Positions 1 through 5,221 of a stretch of DNA of 8,492 bases are shown one piece after another (positions within the stretch are counted from its first letter, which is position 1; each line of letters starts with the position of its first letter). The notes under the pieces were generated by a model, which ran no database searches, was not told the origin of the DNA, and worked only from the letters and a program-made list of their open reading frames with translations. This stretch comes from Helicobacteraceae bacterium (GTDB lineage: Bacteria; Campylobacterota; Campylobacteria; Campylobacterales; Sulfurimonadaceae). The stretch spans positions 1 through 8,492 of the forward strand of contig JALWLR010000330.1 in the NCBI GenBank assembly GCA_027084065.1, written 5' to 3'. The translations under genes and the position numbers were made by a program.

Positions 1-339
1 CGAATCTATATTGGTAAAGCTGTCTCCCGGATAGACTTCACAGCGCGAGGAGTCAGTCAGGTCGATGTTGCGACGAAGAATTTTTAGTGCATCTTTGTCT
101 TTTTCCATAAAGTAGATTTTTTTCGCTCCGCGGCTGAGTGCTTCAAGTCCCACACTTCCGCTGCCGCTAAACACTTCTACGAAAGTCGAATCGATGACAT
201 CGAATTGGATCGTGTTGAAAAAAGATTCCAACACTATAGCTTTGGAGCTGCGGGTTGTTTGCAAAGAGGGTAAAAGAAGCTCTTTGCCTTTGAATTTACC
301 GGAGAGGATACGCTTTGTCAGATACTTTTTTTTAGCCAT
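1..339 (-). CDS. rsmD: 16S rRNA (guanine-N2)-methyltransferase RsmD, N-terminal part (gene runs off the left edge)
   Basis: RsmD methylates N2 of a guanine (G966 in E. coli numbering) in 16S rRNA during 30S assembly, using S-adenosylmethionine. The first 113 codons are visible. They show the family's N-terminal 'RILSGKFKGKEL' strand region (residues 10-21), an SxKAIVLESFFN segment like the family's T-RVREALFNIL block, and the SAM-binding motif I 'EVFSGSGSVGLEALSRGA' (residues 55-72) followed by the acidic residue E79 that would contact the SAM ribose. The catalytic NPPY motif would lie beyond the window. The ATG at 337-339 has a good Shine-Dalgarno (AAGGA, 5 nt away). It overlaps the end of the upstream gene by 8 bp, so translation is probably coupled. 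The assignment rests on motifs and is firm at family level. Confidence 0.9.
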   Translation of the reverse strand, partial: MAKKKYLTKRILSGKFKGKELLLPSLQTTRSSKAIVLESFFNTIQFDVIDSTFVEVFSGSGSVGLEALSRGAKKIYFMEKDKDALKILRRNIDLTDSSRCEVYPGDSFTNIDS

Positions 340-691
340 AAAATTCCTTGATGGTTTCTAGAAGTTTTGTCTGGTACTCCCGTGTGAGCATCTCAATACG
401 TTGCTCCAGCAGAGCAAAATTAGGAGTACTTTTTGATTTTTTGTGTATTGTAGAGGAGTCTTTGTGCATTTTTTTAAAATGATTTTGCAGTGCCAAAATG
501 AGTTGAGATTTTGAAAAAGGTTTTTGTAAATCTGCCTCTTTTGCAGTGGAGATATAAAAGCTTCTTTTTTCGTCGCTAGGAAAATCACGTATGATGATGT
601 CGGCACTCTTTTGCGATCCGAGATGGTTTCGTAAGAAGTTTTCCAAAGATTTTTGCAAAAGATGGGAACGGCACTCTATGGCAATTTTCAA
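332..691 (-). CDS. Small conserved-type hypothetical protein, receiver-like N-terminal part
   Basis: This is a 119-residue soluble protein I do not recognise by name. Residues 1-72 alternate short hydrophobic strands and helices and end in 'LQKPFSKSQLILALQNHF' (55-72). That is strikingly like the last strand and helix of response-regulator receiver domains, where a conserved Lys-Pro precedes the final helix. 'DIIIRDFPSD' (31-40) could be the strand carrying the phospho-acceptor position. The N-terminal acidic pair typical of a working receiver is absent, so if related it would be degenerate. Residues 76-91 are a basic, Ser/Thr/Lys-rich linker and 92-117 a likely amphipathic helix. The start is TTG, with an in-frame stop four codons upstream and no other usable start. 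It lies between the exonuclease gene and rsmD, overlapping rsmD by 8 bp, so it is almost certainly real. A regulatory role is only inference. Confidence 0.7.
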   Translation of the reverse strand: MKIAIECRSHLLQKSLENFLRNHLGSQKSADIIIRDFPSDEKRSFYISTAKEADLQKPFSKSQLILALQNHFKKMHKDSSTIHKKSKSTPNFALLEQRIEMLTREYQTKLLETIKEFYG

Positions 692-693
692 AA

Positions 694-700
694 CTCCTCC
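694..700 (-). promoter_or_regulatory. Strong Shine-Dalgarno supporting a TTG start
   Basis: On the minus strand GGAGGAG lies in the 9-bp gap between the exonuclease stop codon (701-703) and the TTG at 689-691. The GGAGG core is 4 nt from the TTG. The exonuclease stop is in the same frame just upstream and the next in-frame Met is about 75 codons downstream, so this site fixes the TTG as the start of the small receiver-like protein. Confidence 0.7.
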
Positions 701-1420
701 TTAATTCAAATAATAGTTGAGCGTGTAGTGCATATCTTCACTCAGATCTTCGATGTTATTGAGCATCCAGCGAAGATAACCGCTGTCTTGTAGTGCTATC
801 TCTTCTATGTACCTGCCGGCATATTTTCCAAATTCGAACTTTTGTATCAGAACCGGTTTTTGGCTTAAAGAGATCATATCCTCTTTCGTGCTTAGTAAAA
901 GCAGTTCCTCAAAAAGCAGTTTTGTAATTATAACATCACTTTGTGCATTATGAGGTGTCAGACATGGAAGTTTGAGATTGAGTGTTTGTAAAATTTTTGA
1001 TTCTTGCATGTAGAGTTTCATCTCATAGCGCAAAAAGTTCAGCGCATAACTTTCCAAATCGGGAATAAGGTGCCTGCAAACGCGTAGAGTGTCGATAGTG
1101 TGTAACGGCGGTTGTATGTTTTGCTGTGCAAGAAATTGAAGTTCAAAAGGAAGATTGTGAGCAATTAAAAGAGCATCCTCTTGAAGCAGGAGTTTGAGAT
1201 GTTTGAATGATTCACTCTTAGTAAGAGGCGGTTTGTTTCGAATCATCTCATTGGTAATGTTGTTGATGCTAGAGGCAATTGGAGGAATTTTTTTCCCTTC
1301 ATTGACAAGGTCATAAAGCAAACTTAACGAGGAGTTACGCTCTTCTAGCAGCGCAATGGAACAGACTTTGTCCTCTATACTCAAGCCTGTCGTTTCTAGA
1401 TCTACAAAAACTCTTAACAT
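701..1420 (-). CDS. DEDDh-type 3'-5' exonuclease with ExoX-like C-terminal domain
   Basis: This 239-residue DnaQ-superfamily nuclease is expected to remove nucleotides from DNA (or RNA) 3' ends using two metal ions. Exo I is 'FVDLETTGL' with D7 and E9. Exo II is 'AHNLPFELQFL' (87-97), where the usual metal-binding Asp is Glu (E93). Exo III epsilon is 'HNAQSD' with H157 and D162, which makes it DEDDh rather than DEDDy. Residues 194-219 ('FGKYAGRYIEEIA...DSGYLRWML') match the small C-terminal domain of exodeoxyribonuclease X-like proteins. It lacks the polymerase-binding tail and context of the replicative epsilon subunit, so a repair or maintenance role is more likely than proofreading. ATG at 1418-1420 has AGGAG 7 nt upstream and overlaps the preceding membrane-protein gene by 7 bp. 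Family firm, substrate unknown. Confidence 0.85.
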   Translation of the reverse strand: MLRVFVDLETTGLSIEDKVCSIALLEERNSSLSLLYDLVNEGKKIPPIASSINNITNEMIRNKPPLTKSESFKHLKLLLQEDALLIAHNLPFELQFLAQQNIQPPLHTIDTLRVCRHLIPDLESYALNFLRYEMKLYMQESKILQTLNLKLPCLTPHNAQSDVIITKLLFEELLLLSTKEDMISLSQKPVLIQKFEFGKYAGRYIEEIALQDSGYLRWMLNNIEDLSEDMHYTLNYYLN

Positions 1421-1953
1421 TGTTCAACTCCTATCTTTTTGCATCGGGCGATGAGGAGAACCAAAGAGGCATAACCGCTTATCAAAACGATGCCGTAAAG
1501 AGAGAAAAGGTTGAACCATGCAAAAAAACTTTGTTTCAGTGAAGCAACGTAGAGAACGACGGAGATGAGCAGAGTCGTCAATGCAGACATCCAAATGAGC
1601 AGTAACAACCACTTTCTCCAAACTTTTAATAAGTCTCCATAACCGACGGGAAAGATCTTTTTTTCTTTATTGCATGTATGCAGTACAAGCATGTAGCCGC
1701 CGGCGCATGAGTAAAAAAAGTATTTAATGCTTCGAAAAAGGGCAATGAGCAAGCCAAGACTCCAGCTGAGAGTAAACCAGAATTTAAAAATGGTTAAAAG
1801 AGCCGTTTTTACCTCTTCGTTCATTGTTGGAGCACCTTTTTGCATGTAGAAAAAGAGGGTAATGACAAAGGAGAAAAATATAGCAAAAACTACACTCTCG
1901 AATGTAATGCGCAAAATCCACCTAAGCCATATAAGTAAGTAAAATTTACGCAT
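1414..1953 (-). CDS. Hypothetical four-helix inner-membrane protein
   Basis: I do not recognise this protein. From the ATG at 1951-1953 it has 179 residues, with four predicted transmembrane helices at about 17-37, 52-73, 114-137 and 146-169. A basic, Cys-containing loop (about 75-112, 'KYFFYSCAGG', 'HTCNKEKK') lies between helices 2 and 3. Basic residues at the N-terminus, in this loop and at the C-terminus (KK) suggest both ends and the central loop face the cytoplasm. There is no signal peptide or catalytic motif. A TTG three codons upstream (1960-1962) is also open, but the ATG gives the same 8-bp overlap with the upstream gene as seen elsewhere in this cluster. Neither start has a strong Shine-Dalgarno, which fits translational coupling. 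It sits between a small helical protein and an exonuclease. Function unknown. Confidence 0.75.
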   Translation of the reverse strand: MRKFYLLIWLRWILRITFESVVFAIFFSFVITLFFYMQKGAPTMNEEVKTALLTIFKFWFTLSWSLGLLIALFRSIKYFFYSCAGGYMLVLHTCNKEKKIFPVGYGDLLKVWRKWLLLLIWMSALTTLLISVVLYVASLKQSFFAWFNLFSLYGIVLISGYASLVLLIARCKKIGVEQC

Positions 1954-2365
1954 CTGTTTCAAACTTTTCTATAAGTTCGTGGTAGTGTTCTAGCGTACGG
2001 AAGCTTTTTTCAAATCGATAGCGAATCACAAACTCCATGACACTTTTTCGTGTTGCTTCATCCACTTTTTCAACTCTACCGAAATAGGCGAGCGAAATGT
2101 TTTTGCTTTTACCGTTTACGTTGGCAATTGCTAGAAGTTGCAGATACTTTCCCTCATAAATCTCTCCAAACGACTCTTTTTGCAAGGAGACTCCGGAAAG
2201 ATTGACAGCCTTGTAGCTAAAGAGCTGTTCAAACTCTTTACACTTAAGGTTTAGAGAGAGTTGAGTATATAGGGTGCGCAGTTTTTTGTAGTTTTCTTTG
2301 CGGGTAAGCTCATAGCTTGAGATTTTCGATGTCAATTCTTTTAGTCGTTCCAGTGCACTGCTCAT
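1946..2365 (-). CDS. Hypothetical soluble protein with N-terminal coiled coil
   Basis: This 139-residue protein is the first gene of the five-gene minus-strand cluster and diverges from murA across 68 bp. I do not recognise the family. Residues about 3-45 are heptad-rich and likely a coiled coil ('ALERLKELTSKISSYELTRK' region). Residues 48-98 look like beta strands ('VSLQKESFGEIYEGKYLQLL', 'ISLAYFGRVEKV'), and 102-137 are a second basic/aromatic helical segment. There is no signal peptide, membrane helix or cysteine motif beyond a single Cys. The ATG at 2363-2365 has no good Shine-Dalgarno and lies close to possible -10 boxes, so the leader may be very short. The end overlaps the membrane-protein gene by 8 bp, so the two are probably co-translated. 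Confidence 0.75.
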   Translation of the reverse strand: MSSALERLKELTSKISSYELTRKENYKKLRTLYTQLSLNLKCKEFEQLFSYKAVNLSGVSLQKESFGEIYEGKYLQLLAIANVNGKSKNISLAYFGRVEKVDEATRKSVMEFVIRYRFEKSFRTLEHYHELIEKFETDA

Positions 2366-2380
2366 AGTGACATTTTATCT

Positions 2381-2397
2381 AATATACAATAAATATA
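2381..2397 (-). promoter_or_regulatory. Candidate promoter(s) for the minus-strand five-gene cluster
   Basis: Two TATATT boxes can be read on the minus strand, at 2381-2386 and 2392-2397. They would place transcription starts about 8-20 nt before the ATG at 2365. No -35 is evident, which is normal for this phylum. The region is AT-rich anyway, so this is a weak call based mainly on the need for a promoter here. Confidence 0.35.
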
Positions 2398-2400
2398 GGG

Positions 2401-2406
2401 TATAAT
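2401..2406 (+). promoter_or_regulatory. murA promoter, -10 element
   Basis: A perfect TATAAT follows GGG on the plus strand, 27 bp before the murA start. A start of transcription near 2413 would give a leader of about 20 nt. Upstream is AT-rich with no clear -35, as usual for Campylobacterota sigma70 promoters. It lies almost against the possible divergent -10 boxes, so the two transcription units may compete for polymerase. Confidence 0.6.
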
Positions 2407-2433
2407 CGCCTAAATTTTCTAACAAAGAGAACT

Positions 2434-3696
2434 ATGGACTATCTGCAAATTCTTGGAAACAATCATCTCACAGGTACTATCAAAATTTCCGGTGCGAAAA
2501 ATGCTTCTTTGCCACTCATCGCAATGAGTATTTTGACAAAAAACAGAGTCGTTATGCATAATGTTCCGCATGTGGCAGACATTAAAACACTTCTGAAGCT
2601 ACTGGGAAATCTTGGAGCGGAATATACATTTGAAGATGAAACAGTCATCATTGATGCGTCAAGAATAGTCAAGACGACTGCAACATACGATATAGTAAAA
2701 ACGATGCGGGCTTCTATTTTGGTTCTTGGGCCGCTTTTGGCACGATTTGGACATTGTGAAGTATCGCTTCCAGGTGGTTGTGCTATAGGGCAGCGCCCTA
2801 TAGATTTACACTTAAAAGCTTTGGAACAGATGGGTGCGCAGATAGAGATAAAAGCGGGTTATGTGCAGGCAAAAGCACCTGAGGGTTTGCATGGAGCAAC
2901 GATAATATTTGACAAGATTACGGTAACTGGAACGGCAAATATCATTATGGCGGCAGCTCTTGCCAAAGGGGAAACACATATCATCAACGCAGCTCGTGAA
3001 CCGGAAGTGGTTCAGCTGTGTGAAGTTCTACGTGATGCCGGTGTGAAAATAGAGGGTATCGCAACGGCAATGCTGAAAATTGAGGGCACAAACCAAGAGC
3101 TTTTGCATGTAGAACCGTTTCGTATCATTCCAGATCGTATTGAAGCTGGAACCTATTTGTGTGCCGGTGCGATTACAAACTCTCGCTTGAGTATCTCTTT
3201 TGCCAATGCGGCGCATCTTGAGTCTGTTTTGGCAAAACTTGAAGAGATGGGATGTTGTTTTGAGGTCACAGAACATACTATTACCGTTATCCCGACAGAG
3301 AATCTTCAGCCGGTAAAAATAGTGACACAAGAGTATCCGGGATTTCCAACAGATATGCAGGCTCAGTTTGTTGCTTTGGCAACGCAAGCAAACGGGGTTT
3401 CCATCATAGAAGAGAGACTTTTTGAAAATCGATTTATGCATGTGAGTGAGTTACAACGCATGGGAGCGGAAATAACTCTAAATGGAAATGTAGCGACGAT
3501 AACAGGGAAAACCGCTTTAAGCGGTGCGGATGTTATGGCAACAGATTTGCGGGCTTCAAGTGCACTTGTTCTTGCCGGACTTATAGCTGAGGGAGAAACA
3601 AATGTACATAGAATTTATCATTTAGATCGTGGATATGATAGTTTGGAGAAAAAGCTACAAAGCGTAGGTGCTCACATAAAAAGACTTAAAGAGTAG
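2434..3696 (+). CDS. murA: UDP-N-acetylglucosamine 1-carboxyvinyltransferase MurA
   Basis: MurA transfers the enolpyruvyl group of phosphoenolpyruvate to the 3'-hydroxyl of UDP-GlcNAc, the first committed, cytoplasmic step of peptidoglycan synthesis. The 420-residue length matches the family (E. coli 419). Visible active-site elements are K22-N23 in 'SGAKNASLPL', R92 in 'MRASILVLGP', the catalytic loop 'LPGGCAIGQRPIDLH' with Cys at 116, D307 in 'YPGFPTDMQAQ', 'DLRASSALVLAG' with R373, and R399 in 'HLDRGYDSLEKKL'. The catalytic residue is Cys, not the Asp that makes some MurA proteins resistant to fosfomycin. The ATG follows a modest AAAGAGA Shine-Dalgarno. It is monocistronic: genes on the left diverge, and hspR converges on the right 8 bp after the stop. 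Assignment is essentially certain. Confidence 0.98.
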   Translation: MDYLQILGNNHLTGTIKISGAKNASLPLIAMSILTKNRVVMHNVPHVADIKTLLKLLGNLGAEYTFEDETVIIDASRIVKTTATYDIVKTMRASILVLGPLLARFGHCEVSLPGGCAIGQRPIDLHLKALEQMGAQIEIKAGYVQAKAPEGLHGATIIFDKITVTGTANIIMAAALAKGETHIINAAREPEVVQLCEVLRDAGVKIEGIATAMLKIEGTNQELLHVEPFRIIPDRIEAGTYLCAGAITNSRLSISFANAAHLESVLAKLEEMGCCFEVTEHTITVIPTENLQPVKIVTQEYPGFPTDMQAQFVALATQANGVSIIEERLFENRFMHVSELQRMGAEITLNGNVATITGKTALSGADVMATDLRASSALVLAGLIAEGETNVHRIYHLDRGYDSLEKKLQSVGAHIKRLKE

Positions 3697-3712
3697 CTTG
3701 TATGCTACTCTT
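3689..3712. terminator. Shared bidirectional hairpin between murA and hspR
   Basis: AAGAGTAGC (3689-3697) pairs perfectly with GCTACTCTT (3704-3712) around a 6-nt loop. The stem contains the murA stop (3694-3696) and the hspR stop (3705-3707), so both genes end inside it. Leftward transcripts leave the stem into a T-rich stretch ending in TTTTT. Rightward transcripts meet a weaker TCTTC tract. It most likely terminates both convergent units, better for hspR than for murA. Confidence 0.7.
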
Positions 3713-4085
3713 CTTCAAATAGAATCATCTCATAAATACTTTTTTTCTTAACAAGTGATTTCCCGTGAGGAACAGATCGGTTGTTATTTACTCGGTTGAT
3801 TTCCTCTTTCAACTCGGCAATTTCTTGCTCCATCTCTTCCATCTGCTCTTTAAGACGTAAAATAATATCGACACCCGCAAGGTTGACACCAAGCTCTCTT
3901 GTAAGTCGAAGTATCAGTTTGACTCTGTCAATATCCCTTTGCGAATAGAGCCGAACACGCCCGTTTGAGCGAGAGGGCTTGATGAGGTTTTCGCGTTCGT
4001 ATTGCCGCAATGTTTGCGGATGAATATCGAGAATTTTGGCTACGATACTAATAAGATATACCGGCTCGTCGTAATGGTGTAACAT
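3705..4085 (-). CDS. hspR: Heat-shock repressor HspR (MerR family)
   Basis: HspR is a MerR-type repressor of chaperone operons that binds HAIR inverted repeats and loses activity on heat stress, in some species with help from DnaK. This 126-residue protein has a MerR winged helix-turn-helix at about 8-76: 'VYLISIVAKILDIHPQTLRQYERENL', then 'RSNGRVRLYSQRDIDRVKLI'. The HPQTLRQYER recognition helix and R-YS-RDI wing are diagnostic. Residues 77-105 form a Glu-rich dimerisation coiled coil. The basic tail (106-117) is typical of Campylobacterota HspR. ATG directly abuts the cbpA stop (TAAATG), with AAGGAG seven nt upstream inside cbpA, so the two are co-transcribed and probably coupled. The same gene pair occurs in H. 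pylori and C. jejuni. It probably represses its own operon through the operator at 5106-5124. Confidence 0.93.
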   Translation of the reverse strand: MLHHYDEPVYLISIVAKILDIHPQTLRQYERENLIKPSRSNGRVRLYSQRDIDRVKLILRLTRELGVNLAGVDIILRLKEQMEEMEQEIAELKEEINRVNNNRSVPHGKSLVKKKSIYEMILFEEE

Positions 4086-5024
4086 TTACAGCTCCTTCGG
4101 TAGTTTTTCATCCATCATTTTGCGTAGTTCAGGATCGAGTGTGTCGACATCTGGAAGAACGACATTGGCTTTCAGGTATAAATCCCCGCGCTGTTTTGTT
4201 TTTCTGTTGATTGCACCCATACCTTTGACTTTGAATTTTTGACCGTTTTTTGTATTTTTCGGTATTTTGAGTTTAATCTCTTTTTCCAATGTCTTAACAG
4301 GGACTTTTCCTCCAAACATTGCCGTATGGAGTGGAATGTCTATTGTTTTTATCAAATCATCACCAACTCTTTCATATTCCGGTGATGGAGCGACATGAAT
4401 GGTAAGGTAGAGATCCCCGCGACGTCCACCGTGTGCATGACCTTTTCCTCGCACGCGCATCTTTTCGCCGTCTTTGACTCCGGCTGGAATTTTTATATCA
4501 AAAGTCTCTCCATTGAGGGTTACCGAATGTGTTCCTCCAAGGATGGCGACGTTAAATGGAATGGTTACGGAGGAGTGGATGTCAAGGTCCGGCTCTTGAT
4601 AGCGAGAACCGCCACCGTAAGCACCACCAAATCCACCAGCTCCTCCAAAACCGCCAGTACCGCCGAATCCGCCGCTTGAACTTCTATAGCTTCGGCCTCC
4701 GCTGCTAAAGCCGCCAAAACCGCCGCCTCCGCCGAAAATATTTTTAAGTAATTCATCTAGGTCTATATCTTGATGACTTCTACTGAAATCTTGGAAGCTT
4801 TGACCGTTGAACATAGCATCACCGAACTGATCGTATTGTGCTTTTTTCTCTTTATCGCTGAGTACTTCGTAAGCAGCGTTTATTTCTTTAAACTTTTCTT
4901 CACAATCGGCCTCTTTACAAATATCCGGATGATATTTTCTAGCTAGTTTTCTGTAGGCTTTTTTTATTTCGGATTCTGAAGCATTTTCAGAAATACCCAA
5001 TGTTTCATATAATGATTTGCTCAT
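4086..5024 (-). CDS. cbpA: CbpA-type DnaJ co-chaperone (J domain, no zinc finger)
   Basis: This J-domain protein stimulates the ATPase of DnaK and delivers unfolded substrates in the cytoplasm. Its 312 residues are close to E. coli CbpA (306) and far shorter than DnaJ. The order is J domain at 5-70 with HPD at 32-34 and 'KFKEINAAYEVLSD', a linker, a Gly/Phe-rich stretch at 97-140 (repeated GGFGG units), then two beta-sandwich substrate-binding domains (about 145-300) with 'DGEKMRVRGKGHAHGGRRGDLYLTI'-type motifs occurring twice. The four CxxCxGxG zinc motifs of true DnaJ are absent, so this is a class II J protein. Two cysteines, C36 and C41, follow the HPD loop. It is first in the cbpA-hspR operon, with a clear promoter, HAIR-like operator and GAGAGGA Shine-Dalgarno upstream. 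Some databases would call it 'DnaJ domain protein'. Confidence 0.93.
   Translation of the reverse strand: MSKSLYETLGISENASESEIKKAYRKLARKYHPDICKEADCEEKFKEINAAYEVLSDKEKKAQYDQFGDAMFNGQSFQDFSRSHQDIDLDELLKNIFGGGGGFGGFSSGGRSYRSSSGGFGGTGGFGGAGGFGGAYGGGSRYQEPDLDIHSSVTIPFNVAILGGTHSVTLNGETFDIKIPAGVKDGEKMRVRGKGHAHGGRRGDLYLTIHVAPSPEYERVGDDLIKTIDIPLHTAMFGGKVPVKTLEKEIKLKIPKNTKNGQKFKVKGMGAINRKTKQRGDLYLKANVVLPDVDTLDPELRKMMDEKLPKEL
4092..4097 (-). promoter_or_regulatory. hspR ribosome binding site inside the cbpA coding end
   Basis: AAGGAG on the minus strand lies within the last codons of cbpA, 6 nt before the hspR ATG. It shows that hspR is initiated independently as well as by possible re-initiation after the adjoining cbpA stop. 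Confidence 0.7.
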
Positions 5025-5090
5025 ATTGATTTCCTCTCTTTATTTGTATAATTTTGTATCGTTACGAATAGAATATTTTTTCTAAGCGAA

Positions 5091-5120
5091 ATTATATCAT
5101 AAAGGTTGAGTCAATGTCAA
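5091..5120 (-). promoter_or_regulatory. cbpA-hspR promoter, near-consensus sigma70
   Basis: On the minus strand TTGACA (5115-5120) and TATAAT (5091-5096), both perfect consensus, are separated by 18 bp. Transcription would begin near 5084, giving a leader of about 60 nt before the cbpA ATG. This is unusually strong for the phylum, as expected for a promoter held down by a repressor. Confidence 0.8.
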
Positions 5121-5124
5121 TCAA
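5106..5124. promoter_or_regulatory. HAIR-like operator for HspR
   Basis: TTGAGT (5106-5111), a 7-nt spacer, then AATCAA (5119-5124). The known HAIR consensus core is TTGAGT-N7-ACTCAA, so 11 of 12 core positions and the exact spacing match. It covers the -35 hexamer and part of the spacer of the cbpA promoter, where bound HspR would block RNA polymerase. HspR is encoded by the second gene of the same operon, which supports autoregulation. Binding itself is inferred. Confidence 0.75.
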
Positions 5125-5172
5125 TTTTAAAGAGAAATTCAGTTTTGTTTATATAAGTAGTGTCAAGTGAGG

Positions 5173-5210
5173 AAAAAAAGAAGAAACCAATAAAAAAACT
5201 TGGTTTCTTC
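5173..5210 (-). terminator. Intrinsic terminator of purH
   Basis: An 11-bp perfect stem (5200-5210 with 5180-5190), loop of 9 nt, is followed on the minus strand by seven T residues (5173-5179). It begins 12 bp past the purH stop. It should end purH transcription before the cbpA promoter, keeping the heat-shock operon independent. Confidence 0.88.
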
Positions 5211-5221
5211 TGGCAGAACAG

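Noticed and set aside
701..1420. Calling the exonuclease DNA polymerase III epsilon (dnaQ)
   Set aside because: The C-terminal region is an ExoX-like domain rather than the polymerase-binding tail, and the context is not replicative. Only the nuclease fold is shared.
1954..1962. TTG at 1962 as start of the four-helix membrane protein
   Set aside because: The ATG at 1953 adds nothing lost in topology and gives the 8-bp overlap seen elsewhere in the cluster. The TTG has no better ribosome site, although it cannot be excluded.
3028..3441. Open frame of 137 codons antisense to murA
   Set aside because: It lies wholly within murA, whose active-site motifs are intact through this stretch. The antisense product is Cys/Arg/His-rich with no recognisable domain.
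4600..4740. Tandem repeat or minisatellite in the cbpA Gly-rich region
   Set aside because: The repetition is the normal G/F-rich linker of J proteins. Units are irregular at DNA level, so no separate repeat element is called.
4395..4756. Overlapping open frames in other frames over the Gly/Phe-rich part of cbpA
   Set aside because: GC-rich Gly codons remove stops in the alternative frames, giving Ala/Val- or Ser/Thr-rich low-complexity products. The J protein frame is clearly the coding one.
4086..5024. Calling the J protein canonical DnaJ
   Set aside because: The four CxxCxGxG zinc-finger motifs are missing, the length is about 60 residues short, and it is paired with hspR. CbpA-type is the better name.
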